Origin: a bacterium
Lineage (GTDB): Bacteria > UBA9089 > CG2-30-40-21 > SBAY01
Assembly: GCA_040757115.1 (NCBI GenBank)
Contig: JBFLYA010000091.1
Span: 1 to 14,629 of the forward strand
Direction: 5' to 3'
Length of the DNA stretch: 14,629 bases
Positions 1 to 6,810 of this stretch are shown here, in pieces. The notes beneath the pieces were generated by a model. The model was given only the letters and a program-made list of their open reading frames with translations, was not told where the DNA came from and searched no databases. The number at the start of each line of letters is the position of its first letter. Position 1 is the stretch's first letter. A program made the position numbers and the translations under genes.

Positions 1-145
1 AATATATCGTTCCTACGGAACTGATTGATTTGTCTATCTATTCCTACCGATATTATGTTCCTAACGGAACGATTATTCTCATGCCTTATTTATGGGTATT
101 ATCCTATGTAAACTTCCAGTTAATAACGGCTACATTTTTATCTAT
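1..145. repeat. Hairpin-containing intergenic repeat, two units, cut by window start
   Basis: Two near-copies of a short palindrome occur 48 bp apart: GTTCC-TAC-GGAAC at 9-21 and GTTCC-TAAC-GGAAC at 57-70. Each follows an AT-rich stretch (AATATATC or ATATTAT). The unit resembles dispersed GTTCCTAACGGAAC repeats seen in other repeat-rich uncultured bacteria, but this is recall, not a search. The stretch lies directly downstream of the minus-strand helicase gene. A hairpin there could help end transcription, but there is no U-run to support intrinsic termination. A 61-codon open frame across it has no RBS or family resemblance and is not counted as a gene. Confidence 0.6.
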
Positions 146-2148
146 ACCTGAACGGTTACTAAAAAGTCAATCTGCTTTTTTGCCTGATAAAATTTCCTTA
201 CCTGTTCTAAATTAAAAGCAATCTGGCATTTAGGGAGTGAATTCAGGAATAATCTACCGTAGCCTTTTGTTTTAACTCTTGGGTCAAGGATAGCCACGAC
301 GCCAATGTCATTTTTTCTGCGAATAAGTCTGCCAAAACCCTGTCTGGTTTGAATGATTGCCTGTGGGACCTGATATGCCCAGAATGGGTCAATTCCTTTT
401 TCCCGTAAATATTCCATTTTTGCCTCGATAATGGGGTCATCCGGGACGGCAAAGGGCAATTTTGTAATCACCACACATTCTAAATCCTGACCCGGCACAT
501 CCACACCTTCCCAGAAGGTATTAGTTCCCCAGAGCACTGAGTTTTCATTTGATTTGAACTCTTCAATCATCCGTTGAGATGAGAATTCACCTTGCTTAAG
601 ATGACTAAAATCAGCAAATTTCTGCTCAATCTCATCAGATATTTTCCTTAACATCGCATAACTGGTAAAAAGCACAAATGTCCTACCTTGCATAATCTCC
701 AAAAGCCCCTCGATTATTTTCCCTACATCATTATGATATTGAGCAGGTTCCAACTTCGGGTCCGCAATACCTGCGGGTAAGAAAAGAAGGACTTGCGATT
801 GGAAGTTAAAAGGGGACGAAAGTTGTAACTCATCACATTTATCACACCCTAATCGACTTTTGATAAACTCAAATGAATTGTTTGTAGTTAGAGTAGCCGA
901 TGTTAGAACTACTGTTCCAATGGAATCGAAGACAGCGTCTTTTAAACTTTCAGCAATATTAATCGGATTGGCGTGAAGGACTATTTTTATAAATCTATGT
1001 TTTTGAACAAGTTCGAGCCAATAGACATAATCTTTGGCTTGTTGACCAATAATAAGTTCTAATGCATCTTTTATTGCCTGGACTCGGGTTTGAAAGGCAA
1101 AAATCTCTAATTGGACTTCCGCATCCGTGATTTTCTCCTTTAATTTACCGAGATTGTAGATTAAAGATTCTAAAGGTTGGGTTAAAGGATTATCAATAAA
1201 ATTTGCCTGCCTCAGCCTGGTAACGAAGTTCAGTTCCTGCGAAGGAAATTTCAATAATATATTTGAGAAGAATTCATCCGCCGCATTTTTGACCTCAATC
1301 AGAGTTCTTTCTATCTTTTCTTTTGTCTGGTCATTACCTTTGATTCGGGTTAAAATTCCCTTCCCCGTCGAGGGATTATAAATAGAATCAAGCAAGAATT
1401 TAATTTGAGAATTTGAGACTTCGGCACCTAAGTAATTTGTGGCGACATCTTCTAAGTTATGTGCCTCATCAAACACAACGGCATCAAACTGCGGTAAAAC
1501 CTGGTCGGCTGAGGCTATATTCGCAAAGAATAAATGGTGGTTGACAACCAGGATTTGAGAAGAGTATTGTTTTTTTCTGGCTTTATAATAATAACAATCA
1601 TTAAAATGAAGACATTTTTTGCCCAGACACAGGTCAGGTTCCCGGCAAAGTTTATTCCAGATTGCCGGGCTGGGTTCAAAAATCAACTCGGATTTTAACC
1701 CGGTTTGGGTTTTCTTTTGCCACTCAGATATCTTTTTAAATTCTTTGACCTCTTCTTTAGTTTCAAACAATCCCTGAGTTTGGGTCTGGAAGGCACGACG
1801 AAGGCAGAGGTAATTATTGCTTCCAACACACAAGGCAAAGGAAAAATTGACGGTTAATATCTTTTTTAAAAAAGGTAAGTCATGAGTGATGAGTTGTTGC
1901 TGAAGGGTTTTTGTGTAAGTAGAAATAACAATTCGTTTATCCTCAGCAGTTGCCCAATAAATAAAAGGGACTAAATAGGCTAAACTTTTACCTGTGCCGG
2001 TTCCCGCCTCAACAAACAGATGATTTTTGTTAGAAATAGCGGAGTCAATTCTTTTGCTCATCTCGATTTGTTGAGGTCGGTATTCATAGGTTTTAAGTTG
2101 ATTAGCCATTATTCCATTTTGTCCAAATATTTTACTATAATCTTGCAT
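142..2148 (-). CDS. dinG: DinG/XPD-family Fe-S ATP-dependent DNA helicase
   Basis: Superfamily 2 5'-3' helicase of the XPD/DinG/YoaA group, expected to unwind damaged, R-loop or otherwise structured DNA in the cytoplasm. Visible motifs are Walker A AGTGTGKS (residues 48-55), a four-cysteine Fe-S cluster set (C115, C174, C179, C185; the 5- and 6-residue steps match those I recall for E. coli DinG), VVNHHLFF (201-208), DEAH box (227-230) and motif VI QGFGRLIRR (603-611). The length of 668 aa is normal. The start is uncertain: the ATG at 2148 has no Shine-Dalgarno, and the in-frame ATG at 2109 (residue 14) has only a weak GGA nearby. The last five residues (VTVQV) are encoded by a repeat-element tip. 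It is transcribed away from the bS22-like ORF and stands alone on its strand here. The family call is firm; the exact cellular substrate is inferred. Confidence 0.95.
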   Translation of the reverse strand: MQDYSKIFGQNGIMANQLKTYEYRPQQIEMSKRIDSAISNKNHLFVEAGTGTGKSLAYLVPFIYWATAEDKRIVISTYTKTLQQQLITHDLPFLKKILTVNFSFALCVGSNNYLCLRRAFQTQTQGLFETKEEVKEFKKISEWQKKTQTGLKSELIFEPSPAIWNKLCREPDLCLGKKCLHFNDCYYYKARKKQYSSQILVVNHHLFFANIASADQVLPQFDAVVFDEAHNLEDVATNYLGAEVSNSQIKFLLDSIYNPSTGKGILTRIKGNDQTKEKIERTLIEVKNAADEFFSNILLKFPSQELNFVTRLRQANFIDNPLTQPLESLIYNLGKLKEKITDAEVQLEIFAFQTRVQAIKDALELIIGQQAKDYVYWLELVQKHRFIKIVLHANPINIAESLKDAVFDSIGTVVLTSATLTTNNSFEFIKSRLGCDKCDELQLSSPFNFQSQVLLFLPAGIADPKLEPAQYHNDVGKIIEGLLEIMQGRTFVLFTSYAMLRKISDEIEQKFADFSHLKQGEFSSQRMIEEFKSNENSVLWGTNTFWEGVDVPGQDLECVVITKLPFAVPDDPIIEAKMEYLREKGIDPFWAYQVPQAIIQTRQGFGRLIRRKNDIGVVAILDPRVKTKGYGRLFLNSLPKCQIAFNLEQVRKFYQAKKQIDFLVTVQV
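146..159 (-). repeat. Solo tip of the GTAACCGTTCAGG repeat inside the dinG 3' end
   Basis: On the minus strand, GTAACCGTTCAGGT is identical to the first 14 bases of the gene-start arm of the elements at 3933-4186 and 6953-7228. It supplies the last codons of dinG (V-T-V-Q and part of the final V). No CCGCAGAGAC arm follows, so this is a bare tip. Confidence 0.6.
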
Positions 2149-2170
2149 TTCGTTAATAACTACTTAAGCG

Positions 2171-2202
2171 TTCAGCCACAGAGGCACAGAGTTCACAGAG
2201 AA
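2171..2202. repeat. CAGCCACAGAGGCACAGAG half-repeat
   Basis: TTCAGCCACAGAGGCACAG followed by AGTTCACAGAGAA resembles one arm of the CAGCCAC-type repeats (compare 9457-9470). It is preceded by a degenerate tip (ATAACTACTTAAGCG instead of GTAACTA). No opposite arm is visible in the divergent dinG/bS22-like spacer. The rest of that spacer (2203-2302) shows nothing recognisable. Confidence 0.5.
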
Positions 2203-2302
2203 TTAAGGAAATTAGTCACATAAGGATACGAATTAACTATCATAAATGTAGTGCGAACCTTTAGACTTTTCACCGAGAATTGCTGTTTCCTGCAAAAGTT
2301 TG

Positions 2303-2331
2303 TTGACAAATTCTTAAAAATATGATAATAT
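2303..2331 (+). promoter_or_regulatory. Sigma70-type promoter for the bS22-like ORF
   Basis: TTGACA (2303-2308), a 17-bp spacer and TAATAT (2326-2331). The predicted start near 2338 leaves a leader of about 33 nt before the ATG at 2371. The match to consensus in a short spacer supports the tiny downstream ORF being a real, strongly expressed gene. Confidence 0.8.
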
Positions 2332-2370
2332 TTATTATTCTAAACTAAAACCTTTGAAAGGATGTCAGGA

Positions 2371-2463
2371 ATGGGTAGTGTTGTAAAAAAACGAAGGAAA
2401 AAAATACGAAAACATAAGTATAAAAAATTACTCAAGAGAACAAAACATATACGAAAAAAGTAA
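2371..2463 (+). CDS. bS22-like / AURKAIP1-COX24 domain small ribosomal protein (30 aa)
   Basis: A 30-codon ORF starting MGSVVKKRRKK and ending KRTKHIRKK; 20 of its 30 residues are Lys, Arg or His. The N-terminal MGSV(V/I)KKRRK(K/R) and the internal K-x-LL-(K/R)RT match, from memory, mycobacterial bS22 and the bacterial AURKAIP1/COX24 family, which sit on the small ribosomal subunit. GAAAGGA (2356-2362) is a good RBS at 8 nt spacing. An in-frame ATG at 2362 would add three residues (MSG), but the family usually begins at MGSV. A strong promoter lies just upstream. The stop (2461-2463) is one base from the stop of the convergent deacetylase gene. ORF callers with length cut-offs would miss it. 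Confidence 0.85.
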   Translation: MGSVVKKRRKKIRKHKYKKLLKRTKHIRKK

Positions 2464-2464
2464 G

Positions 2465-3154
2465 TTAATCTATTATTTCACGGATTAGCATAAAACATTC
2501 TACTGCCCGTTTACCTACTTCTAACCCACGTTTTTGGGCATAGGTAGTGACGGCTTCGATTGAGCGGGGGTGTGGAAATTGGCGTAACTCACTTTTGTAT
2601 GCCTTCATCGCCTGGATTTTAAGATGCAAAACATCTGAAATATCAACAAATACATTAGGTAAAAATTGGTTTGTAAGAATAGGTGCATTCCATTCTGAAG
2701 AAGAAGGTGTTTCGTAAATAAACACTTTCTTGATGGAACTTTTTAGCCCAGGGCGAACCGCAACCATAGTTGATTCAAATACTAACCGATGGTCTTTATT
2801 CACATCCCCCCAATGATGTGTATAGATAATTTCAGGAGAAAGTCTGACAATACATTCCTCAATAGGTTGATTTATCTCCGGGTGGGCAATGGTATCTAAT
2901 CTCATATCCGGTAGGTTAAAGAAAAATATCTCTTTGATTCCTAAAATCTTAGCCGCTTTTAAACTTTCCTTTTTCTTCTGTTCGATTAATTTAGCTGATG
3001 AGATTTTATCCATCGTATGACGGTATTGAGTTGTTACCCCTTCAGTAAGCATACAGACATACACCTCATCCCCCCTCATCGCATGTTTGAGCATTGTTCC
3101 ACCAACGCCATATACTTCATCATCCGGATGTGCCGCAATAACCAATACCTTCAA
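2465..3154 (-). CDS. PIG-L/LmbE family zinc N-deacetylase
   Basis: Zinc-dependent deacetylase of the PIG-L/LmbE/BshB/MshB family, which removes acetyl groups from N-acetylglucosamine-type sugars in glycolipid, bacillithiol or mycothiol precursors. From the TTG start used here (229 aa), the N-terminal VLVIAAHPDDE carries zinc ligands H9 and D12 and general base D11. HHWGDVNKDH (113-122) supplies H122 as the third ligand. I chose TTG at 3154 because GGGGGG lies 6 nt upstream and the family starts directly with this beta strand; a longer TTG start at 3187 would overlap the antitoxin gene and has no clear RBS. It is the last gene of the minus-strand cluster behind the PIN/RHH pair, probably by position rather than function. 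The substrate cannot be read from sequence. Confidence 0.93.
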   Translation of the reverse strand: MKVLVIAAHPDDEVYGVGGTMLKHAMRGDEVYVCMLTEGVTTQYRHTMDKISSAKLIEQKKKESLKAAKILGIKEIFFFNLPDMRLDTIAHPEINQPIEECIVRLSPEIIYTHHWGDVNKDHRLVFESTMVAVRPGLKSSIKKVFIYETPSSSEWNAPILTNQFLPNVFVDISDVLHLKIQAMKAYKSELRQFPHPRSIEAVTTYAQKRGLEVGKRAVECFMLIREIID

Positions 3155-3171
3155 AATTAACCCCCCTAACT

Positions 3172-3429
3172 CTACTTTAAATCCCAATCAGGAACTCTTC
3201 TGCTGGGAATTTTATTTAAAATCTGATTCACTCTCGCCTTTAATGCCGATATTGATTTTCTTTTTAATCTTAATTCAAGCGAAGAAATCAGTTCCATTTG
3301 AGTTAGTTGAACATTTAGCAAATAATTCGTTAATTGATTTAATGAAACTCCTTGATATTTAGATTCCCTTTCCAATCTTTTTTTCATCTCTACTGGTATT
3401 CTTATTGTAACAACCTGTGTTTTATTCAT
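3172..3429 (-). CDS. Ribbon-helix-helix (CopG/Arc-like) antitoxin
   Basis: Small DNA-binding protein of 85 aa. The N-terminus TQVVTIRIPVEMKKRLE followed by GVSLNQLTNYLL fits a ribbon-helix-helix fold: one beta strand (residues 4-10) and two helices (about 12-22 and 28-42). The basic C-terminal half (LRLKRKS, ARVNQILNKIP) would be the toxin-binding or flexible part. ATG at 3429 has a very good GGAGG 7 nt upstream, inside the toxin gene. Its start overlaps the PIN gene stop by 8 nt, so the two are translationally linked. Expected role: neutralise the PIN nuclease and repress the shared promoter. Function is inferred from fold plus context. Confidence 0.8.
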   Translation of the reverse strand: MNKTQVVTIRIPVEMKKRLERESKYQGVSLNQLTNYLLNVQLTQMELISSLELRLKRKSISALKARVNQILNKIPSRRVPDWDLK

Positions 3430-3856
3430 GATTTATCCTCCATTGTTTATAAAATTCATTTGGTGTAACAATTTTAAACCTAAATCCTTTTAACTCTCCT
3501 TTCTTGAAATCTTTAACATTTGAAGTAATCAAATAATCGCTATTACTTGCAAAGGCACATTCCATAAAAATATTATCCTTTTCGTCTATCAGGTTTGGTC
3601 TGAGTAAAAAATAAATAGAATGTTTTTGAGATAATGCAGCTAATAAATCTAAAGTATCTTCTACTTCAGACACTGTTAAATTCAGTACTTTTAGATTTTT
3701 TTCTCTTGTAAGCACATCATAATATTCCAAATAGGTTTGTAGTGATAAGGCTAATTTTATTTCTTCTTGTAAAATAAGTTGTAGAATATAATTAGATGCA
3801 CCTGATTTACTATACAGAGCTGAGTAAATTACATTTGTATCAACCGTTATTATCAT
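3422..3856 (-). CDS. PIN-domain toxin ribonuclease (COG1569-like)
   Basis: Putative RNase toxin of the PIN superfamily, 144 aa from the start used. MIITVDTNVIYSAL has the first catalytic Asp (D5, in VDTN). The second acidic position is E35 or E44 (in EEIKLALS or LEYYDVL). LIDEKDNIFMECAFASNSDYLITSNVKDF carries the D-x-D-N and E...D...(T/S)-x-(N/D)-x-D-F pattern typical of COG1569 toxins. I chose ATG 3856 over the upstream ATG 3910 because the extra 18 residues are unlike the family and the promoter at 3863-3891 lies inside that extension. The gene precedes its antitoxin, the reverse of the usual VapBC order. The leader appears to be nearly absent. Confidence 0.87.
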   Translation of the reverse strand: MIITVDTNVIYSALYSKSGASNYILQLILQEEIKLALSLQTYLEYYDVLTREKNLKVLNLTVSEVEDTLDLLAALSQKHSIYFLLRPNLIDEKDNIFMECAFASNSDYLITSNVKDFKKGELKGFRFKIVTPNEFYKQWRINHE

Positions 3857-3862
3857 ATGGTA

Positions 3863-3891
3863 ATAATAGTATATTTGAATACAAAAGTCAA
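3863..3891 (-). promoter_or_regulatory. Promoter of the PIN/RHH pair, possibly leaderless
   Basis: On the minus strand: TTGACT (3891-3886), 17-bp spacer, TATTAT (3868-3863). The ATG of the PIN gene begins 6 nt after the -10 box, so the expected transcription start falls at or next to the start codon. No Shine-Dalgarno fits between. Confidence 0.6.
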
Positions 3892-3932
3892 ATAATAATT
3901 TTTTGGGCATCCATCTTACCCTAACGAAATTA

Positions 3933-4186
3933 GTAACCGTTCACCGCAGAGACACAGAGACGCAGAGAAAAAATTAAAAACTATTTACCAGACGCAGAAT
4001 TCCATCACGGATTTTCATCAGTGCAAGCTTTTGAGGACCGACATATCATGATTGATTAACAAATTTGGTTTTGATGTCCTATGTAGGACAATGATTGCAT
4101 CAATAATCTTTTCTGTTATCTGATTTATTTCCATGTCTTCTCTGTTCCTCTGCGTCTCTGCGGTAAATTACCACCTGAACGGTTAC
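3933..4186 (-). mobile_element. MITE-like element A (GTAAC-ended, GxxExxY-cassette derivative)
   Basis: 254-bp unit bounded by GTAACCGTTCA at 3933 and its inverse TGAACGGTTAC ending at 4186. Inside these tips lie inverted arms containing CCGCAGAGAC...GCAGAG. The arms differ in a fixed way. The gene-start arm (right end, minus strand) has a 12-nt insert GGTGGTAATTTA between tip and CCGCAGAG. The gene-end arm has CACAGAGACGCAGAG followed by an A-rich run. The same asymmetry is present in the elements at 6574 and 6953. Flanks extend the inverted repeat imperfectly (ACGAAATTA before, AATTCGT after). No target duplication is evident. Confidence 0.75.
3974..4134 (-). pseudogene. Internally deleted GxxExxY-family gene remnant in element A
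   Basis: From ATG 4134 the minus strand reads MEINQITEKIIDAI, then VLHRTSKPN, then LLINHDMSVLKSLH and a stop. The first part matches the typical GxxExxY N-terminus (M-x-(I/L)-N-x-I-T-x-KII-x-A-x-I-x-VH-R). LLIN...V.VLK matches the segment near the C-terminus (LLINFNV..LK). The conserved middle, including the GxxExxY motif, is missing. In another frame the end continues MKIRDGILRLVNSF and TAA (3974-3976), which looks like the family C-terminus after a frameshift. About 160 bp remain of an expected ~375-400 bp. The family assignment is from memory of its consensus. Confidence 0.6.
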
Positions 4187-4316
4187 AATTCGTGAACCGG
4201 GTTCGGGAGCCGTGTCCCTAAATTAGGCTGAAGGGTTTTTCTCCTGTTGTCCTCTGCCTTCTGCCCTCTGCTACTTATCTGTGCTAATCCGTGTTAATCA
4301 GTGGCTGAATAGTTAC
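4187..4316. repeat. CAGCCAC-type repeat, one-ended copy
   Basis: Ends in GTGGCTGAATAGTTAC (4301-4316), identical in its last 15 bases to the right end of the 9453-9869 element. The preceding CTCTGCCTTCTGCCCTCTGC and GCTAATCCGTGTTAATC also match that element, as does TTAGGCTGAAGGGTT near 4225. The left tip is missing: the copy abuts element A directly. There is no gene here. Confidence 0.65.
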
Positions 4317-4379
4317 TTTATTTCTATGTCTTCTCTGTTTCTCTGCGTCTCTGCGGTAAAGGATTACCTGAACGGTTAC
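4317..4379 (-). repeat. Half-element D: gene-start arm of the GxxExxY-type element
   Basis: The minus strand from 4379 reads GTAACCGTTCAGGTAATCC, then ACCGCAGAGACGCAGAG, then AAACAGAGAAGACATAGAAATAAA (in part). It is the gene-start arm of element A continued to the third or fourth codon of the cargo gene, but with ATG changed to ATA. It stops exactly at the GTTAC tip of the CAGCCAC-type repeat. It lies 6 bp beyond the stop of the response regulator gene. Confidence 0.65.
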
Positions 4380-4385
4380 CCTTCC

Positions 4386-4754
4386 TTATAACTCTTCACT
4401 GTTCACTATCTTCTTTATCCTTGCATTTAAGTTTTTAAGTTCAAATGGCTTAAGTATGAATGCCGCCGCATCTAAATCTATAACCGGGGATTCATCAGCC
4501 GCGACACTTAAAATAACAATGGGTATTTCTTTATATCTGTTTCTTATCTGGCTAAATAACTCTAAGCCATATTCTAATAAGGGAAGTTTCATATCATGGA
4601 TGATGAGGTCATATTTTTGTTGGGCTAATGTTTCTAAAGCCTTCTCTGCTTCCTTAACCACAGTTATTAAATAACCCTGTTTTTCAAAATTGTATTTTAA
4701 AATCCTGGCTATCGGTGGGTCATCTTCAATAACTAAAATCTTTTTTTTATCCAT
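4386..4754 (-). CDS. Stand-alone receiver-domain response regulator
   Basis: CheY-like phosphoacceptor protein, 122 aa, single REC domain without an output domain. Acidic pair D11/D12, phosphoacceptor D54 (LIIHDMKLP), S83 as the conserved Ser/Thr and K102 (FILKPFE) are in place, so it should be phosphorylatable. The start ATG 4754 has AAAGGAG 10 nt upstream. It follows the histidine kinase gene on the same strand after 71 bp and is the obvious partner; output is presumably by protein contact or a phosphorelay. The last residues (IVNSEEL) are encoded by GTGAACAGTGAAGAG, which echoes GTGAACAG repeats in the 4772-4800 spacer. The cognate signal is unknown. Confidence 0.93.
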   Translation of the reverse strand: MDKKKILVIEDDPPIARILKYNFEKQGYLITVVKEAEKALETLAQQKYDLIIHDMKLPLLEYGLELFSQIRNRYKEIPIVILSVAADESPVIDLDAAAFILKPFELKNLNARIKKIVNSEEL

Positions 4755-4825
4755 AGTTATTTTACTCCTTTGTGAACAGTGGGGACTGAAAAGTGAACAG
4801 GAAACAACTCTTCATTCTTCAGTGA

Positions 4826-6487
4826 CTACTCTTTCGGTAATGTAAAAATAAAGGAACTCCCTTTTCCGGGCTCACTCTCTACCCAAATCTTACCTCCATG
4901 TGTCTCGATTATATGTTTTACCAGAGTTAAACCTAATCCCATACCTTTTGTTTCTCTGGTCATTGGGGATTCTAATTGATAAAATGGGGTGAAAATTTCA
5001 TCTAATTTATCTCTGGAAATTCCCTGCCCAGTATCACTCACACAAACTTTAATTTCATCTCCACTTCTTTCTGCGGCTATCTTTACCTCTCCACCAGCTG
5101 GCGTAAATTTAATTCCATTTTCTATCAGATGTTCTACCGCAGTCTTAATTTTATGATAATCTCCAAATATCTGTGGTAAATCCTTCGGAATATTAACAAT
5201 TAATTTTATCTTCTTATCCTTTGCTATCTTTTCTAATCTGGTTTGCTCTTCTGGTTTTAAATGGTCAATTAACTCTGCGACTAATTGAGACAAGTTAATT
5301 GCTCTCTTTCTCAAAGGAATATGTTTAATATCCAGCTCACTCAGCATAAGTATCTGGTTAATTTCTCGAGTTAAGGCATCACTCTCTGAATTAATTATTT
5401 CTAAAAACTCTTTTTCCTCCTCTGGGGTTTCCTCACCATCTAATAATGTTTCTGTGTATGCCTTGATAGAAGAAAGTGGTGTTCTCAATTCATGGCTAAT
5501 TAAGGATAAAAAGTTACTCCTCATACGGGCAAGCAATTCTTCAGAAGTTACATCTCTGGAAACAATCACGACACCCATTACTTTATTATGACTATTTTTT
5601 AAAGAGGTCATTTTTAATGTTAAAATTTCTTTTTTATGAGTAGCCGGATTAGTTATTTCTATTTCTTCTTCGGTAAGATGATTTTCTATGATTGCCTCTT
5701 TCAGTAGCGTTGGCAGTTTTTCATCCTGAATAAATTCAATTATTGATTTATTTAGCATCTCACCATCAGTATGTCCTAACATCTGTTGTGCGACGGAATT
5801 AACCATCTGTATTTTTAAGTCAACATCCGTGACAATTAAACCATCAGCCATATTATTTATGATATTCTCAAGAAAATCTTTAGTAAATTTTTCTCTGGAC
5901 TTACTTTTATCCAGTTCACTAATCTTTTCCCTGATTACTTTGCCCAGATAACCGCTAATAAATACGGTAACATAGAAAAAGGCACTATTCAGTCCTAATA
6001 AACAAAATGTATAAAAATTACTATCATAAATACAACCGACAATAGGGACGACATGGCGATGAGGAATAATCCCTAAATATTCTAAGAGGATAAAGAAGGT
6101 GTAGGAGAAAATAATGATGGTCGTGATTACCATAGTTACTCTTAATCCTGAAACAATTCCACAGGCAAGGATGTAAAAAAATACCAGAGGCGTAAGGAAA
6201 CTTTCTATACCTCCTGTGACATAGATACATGCTAATATCAGAAAGAAATCAAATATCCTTGATAGATATAGGAGTAACAATAAGACTCTTTCGTATTTTA
6301 TCAGGAAGATACAAATGATACCTCCTATATAGGATATCAGGGTGAGAATCATTATTGGTCTTACCGGGAAGGCTATCCAAAAATAGTTAATGATGATGGT
6401 TATACCCAGAACTAATGTAGTAATAATGAGGCGGTGTCGATTGTATGCCTTAAGAATTTTTATCATTTGAGTATTATCTAATTTCAT
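4826..6487 (-). CDS. Membrane-bound PAS sensor histidine kinase
   Basis: Inner-membrane hybrid-free histidine kinase, 553 aa. About six hydrophobic segments lie between residues 18 and 183 (for example 20-38, 44-63, 67-90, 100-117, 118-138, 158-182). After a short linker comes a PAS domain (about 205-315; NNMADGLIVTDVDLKIQMVN), then HisKA with phosphoacceptor H332 in SHELRTPLSSIKAYTETLL. The ATPase domain has N457 (N box), DTGQGI (485-490) and GMGLGL (515-520). All catalytic motifs are intact. Start ATG 6487 has AGAGGA 6 nt upstream and a good promoter (6507-6535). It is followed by its likely partner, a receiver-only protein. There is no periplasmic sensor domain; the six-TM module or PAS pocket is the likely input. 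Confidence 0.95.
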   Translation of the reverse strand: MKLDNTQMIKILKAYNRHRLIITTLVLGITIIINYFWIAFPVRPIMILTLISYIGGIICIFLIKYERVLLLLLYLSRIFDFFLILACIYVTGGIESFLTPLVFFYILACGIVSGLRVTMVITTIIIFSYTFFILLEYLGIIPHRHVVPIVGCIYDSNFYTFCLLGLNSAFFYVTVFISGYLGKVIREKISELDKSKSREKFTKDFLENIINNMADGLIVTDVDLKIQMVNSVAQQMLGHTDGEMLNKSIIEFIQDEKLPTLLKEAIIENHLTEEEIEITNPATHKKEILTLKMTSLKNSHNKVMGVVIVSRDVTSEELLARMRSNFLSLISHELRTPLSSIKAYTETLLDGEETPEEEKEFLEIINSESDALTREINQILMLSELDIKHIPLRKRAINLSQLVAELIDHLKPEEQTRLEKIAKDKKIKLIVNIPKDLPQIFGDYHKIKTAVEHLIENGIKFTPAGGEVKIAAERSGDEIKVCVSDTGQGISRDKLDEIFTPFYQLESPMTRETKGMGLGLTLVKHIIETHGGKIWVESEPGKGSSFIFTLPKE

Positions 6488-6506
6488 TTTTTATCCTCTA
6501 ATAAAT

Positions 6507-6535
6507 ATTATATCAAATAATTATTCTAAATGCAA
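6507..6535 (-). promoter_or_regulatory. Promoter of the histidine kinase / response regulator pair
   Basis: On the minus strand: TTGCAT (6535-6530), 17-bp spacer, TATAAT (6512-6507), leaving a leader of about 13-19 nt. Immediately upstream (6536-6553) is CACAGGTGGAAAAATTTT, an A/T-tailed motif shared with two other promoters in the window. Confidence 0.75.
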
Positions 6536-6573
6536 CAAAATTTTTCCACCTGTGCGGTTAGGGTGAGAAAAAG

Positions 6574-6810
6574 GTAACTGTTCAGATAGTAATTCACCGC
6601 AGAGACGCAGAGAAACAGAGAGGAAAATATCTTTTTTTTTCGTGTTTTTCGGTGTTTAAAAAAGTTTAAAAACAGTTAGGTGAAAGTAAGTATTAAAAGA
6701 TTAATAAACAACGAAAGACCCGAAATGCACAAAAAAAGGAAATTTCTGTCTCTGGTGAATAGATTTTAATTTTTTCTCTGCGTCTCTGTGTCTCTGCGGT
6801 GAACGGTTAC
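6574..6810 (+). mobile_element. MITE-like element B (GTAAC-ended)
   Basis: 237-bp unit from GTAACTGTTCAG to TGAACGGTTAC. The left arm AATTCACCGCAGAGACGCAG and the right arm (inverse of CCGCAGAGACACAGAGACG) match elements A and C. The interior is largely unrelated A-rich sequence, but just before the right arm the plus strand reads K-F-L-S-L-V-N-R-F and TAA (6740-6769). This aligns base for base with the cargo-gene end of element A. The flanks are inverted: GAAAAAG before and CTTTTTC after, which extends the palindrome. No target duplication is visible. Confidence 0.7.

Noticed and set aside
30-215. 61-codon plus-strand open frame
   Set aside because: No RBS, no family resemblance, built from a hairpin repeat and antisense to the dinG 3' end.
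3155-3187. Longer TTG start for the PIG-L deacetylase
   Set aside because: It overlaps the antitoxin gene and lacks an RBS; TTG at 3154 has GGGGGG at 6 nt and begins with the family's first strand.
3087-3362. 91-codon plus-strand open frame
   Set aside because: Antisense shadow of the deacetylase and antitoxin genes, which have clear families and RBSs.
3854-3910. Upstream ATG (3910) as the PIN toxin start
   Set aside because: The added 18 residues do not fit the family and the promoter at 3863-3891 lies inside them.
4772-4800. GTGAACAG direct repeats between kinase and response regulator as an operator
   Set aside because: Only two imperfect words, similar to sequence at the response regulator 3' end; more likely a common GTTCACTGTTCAC-type dispersed repeat.
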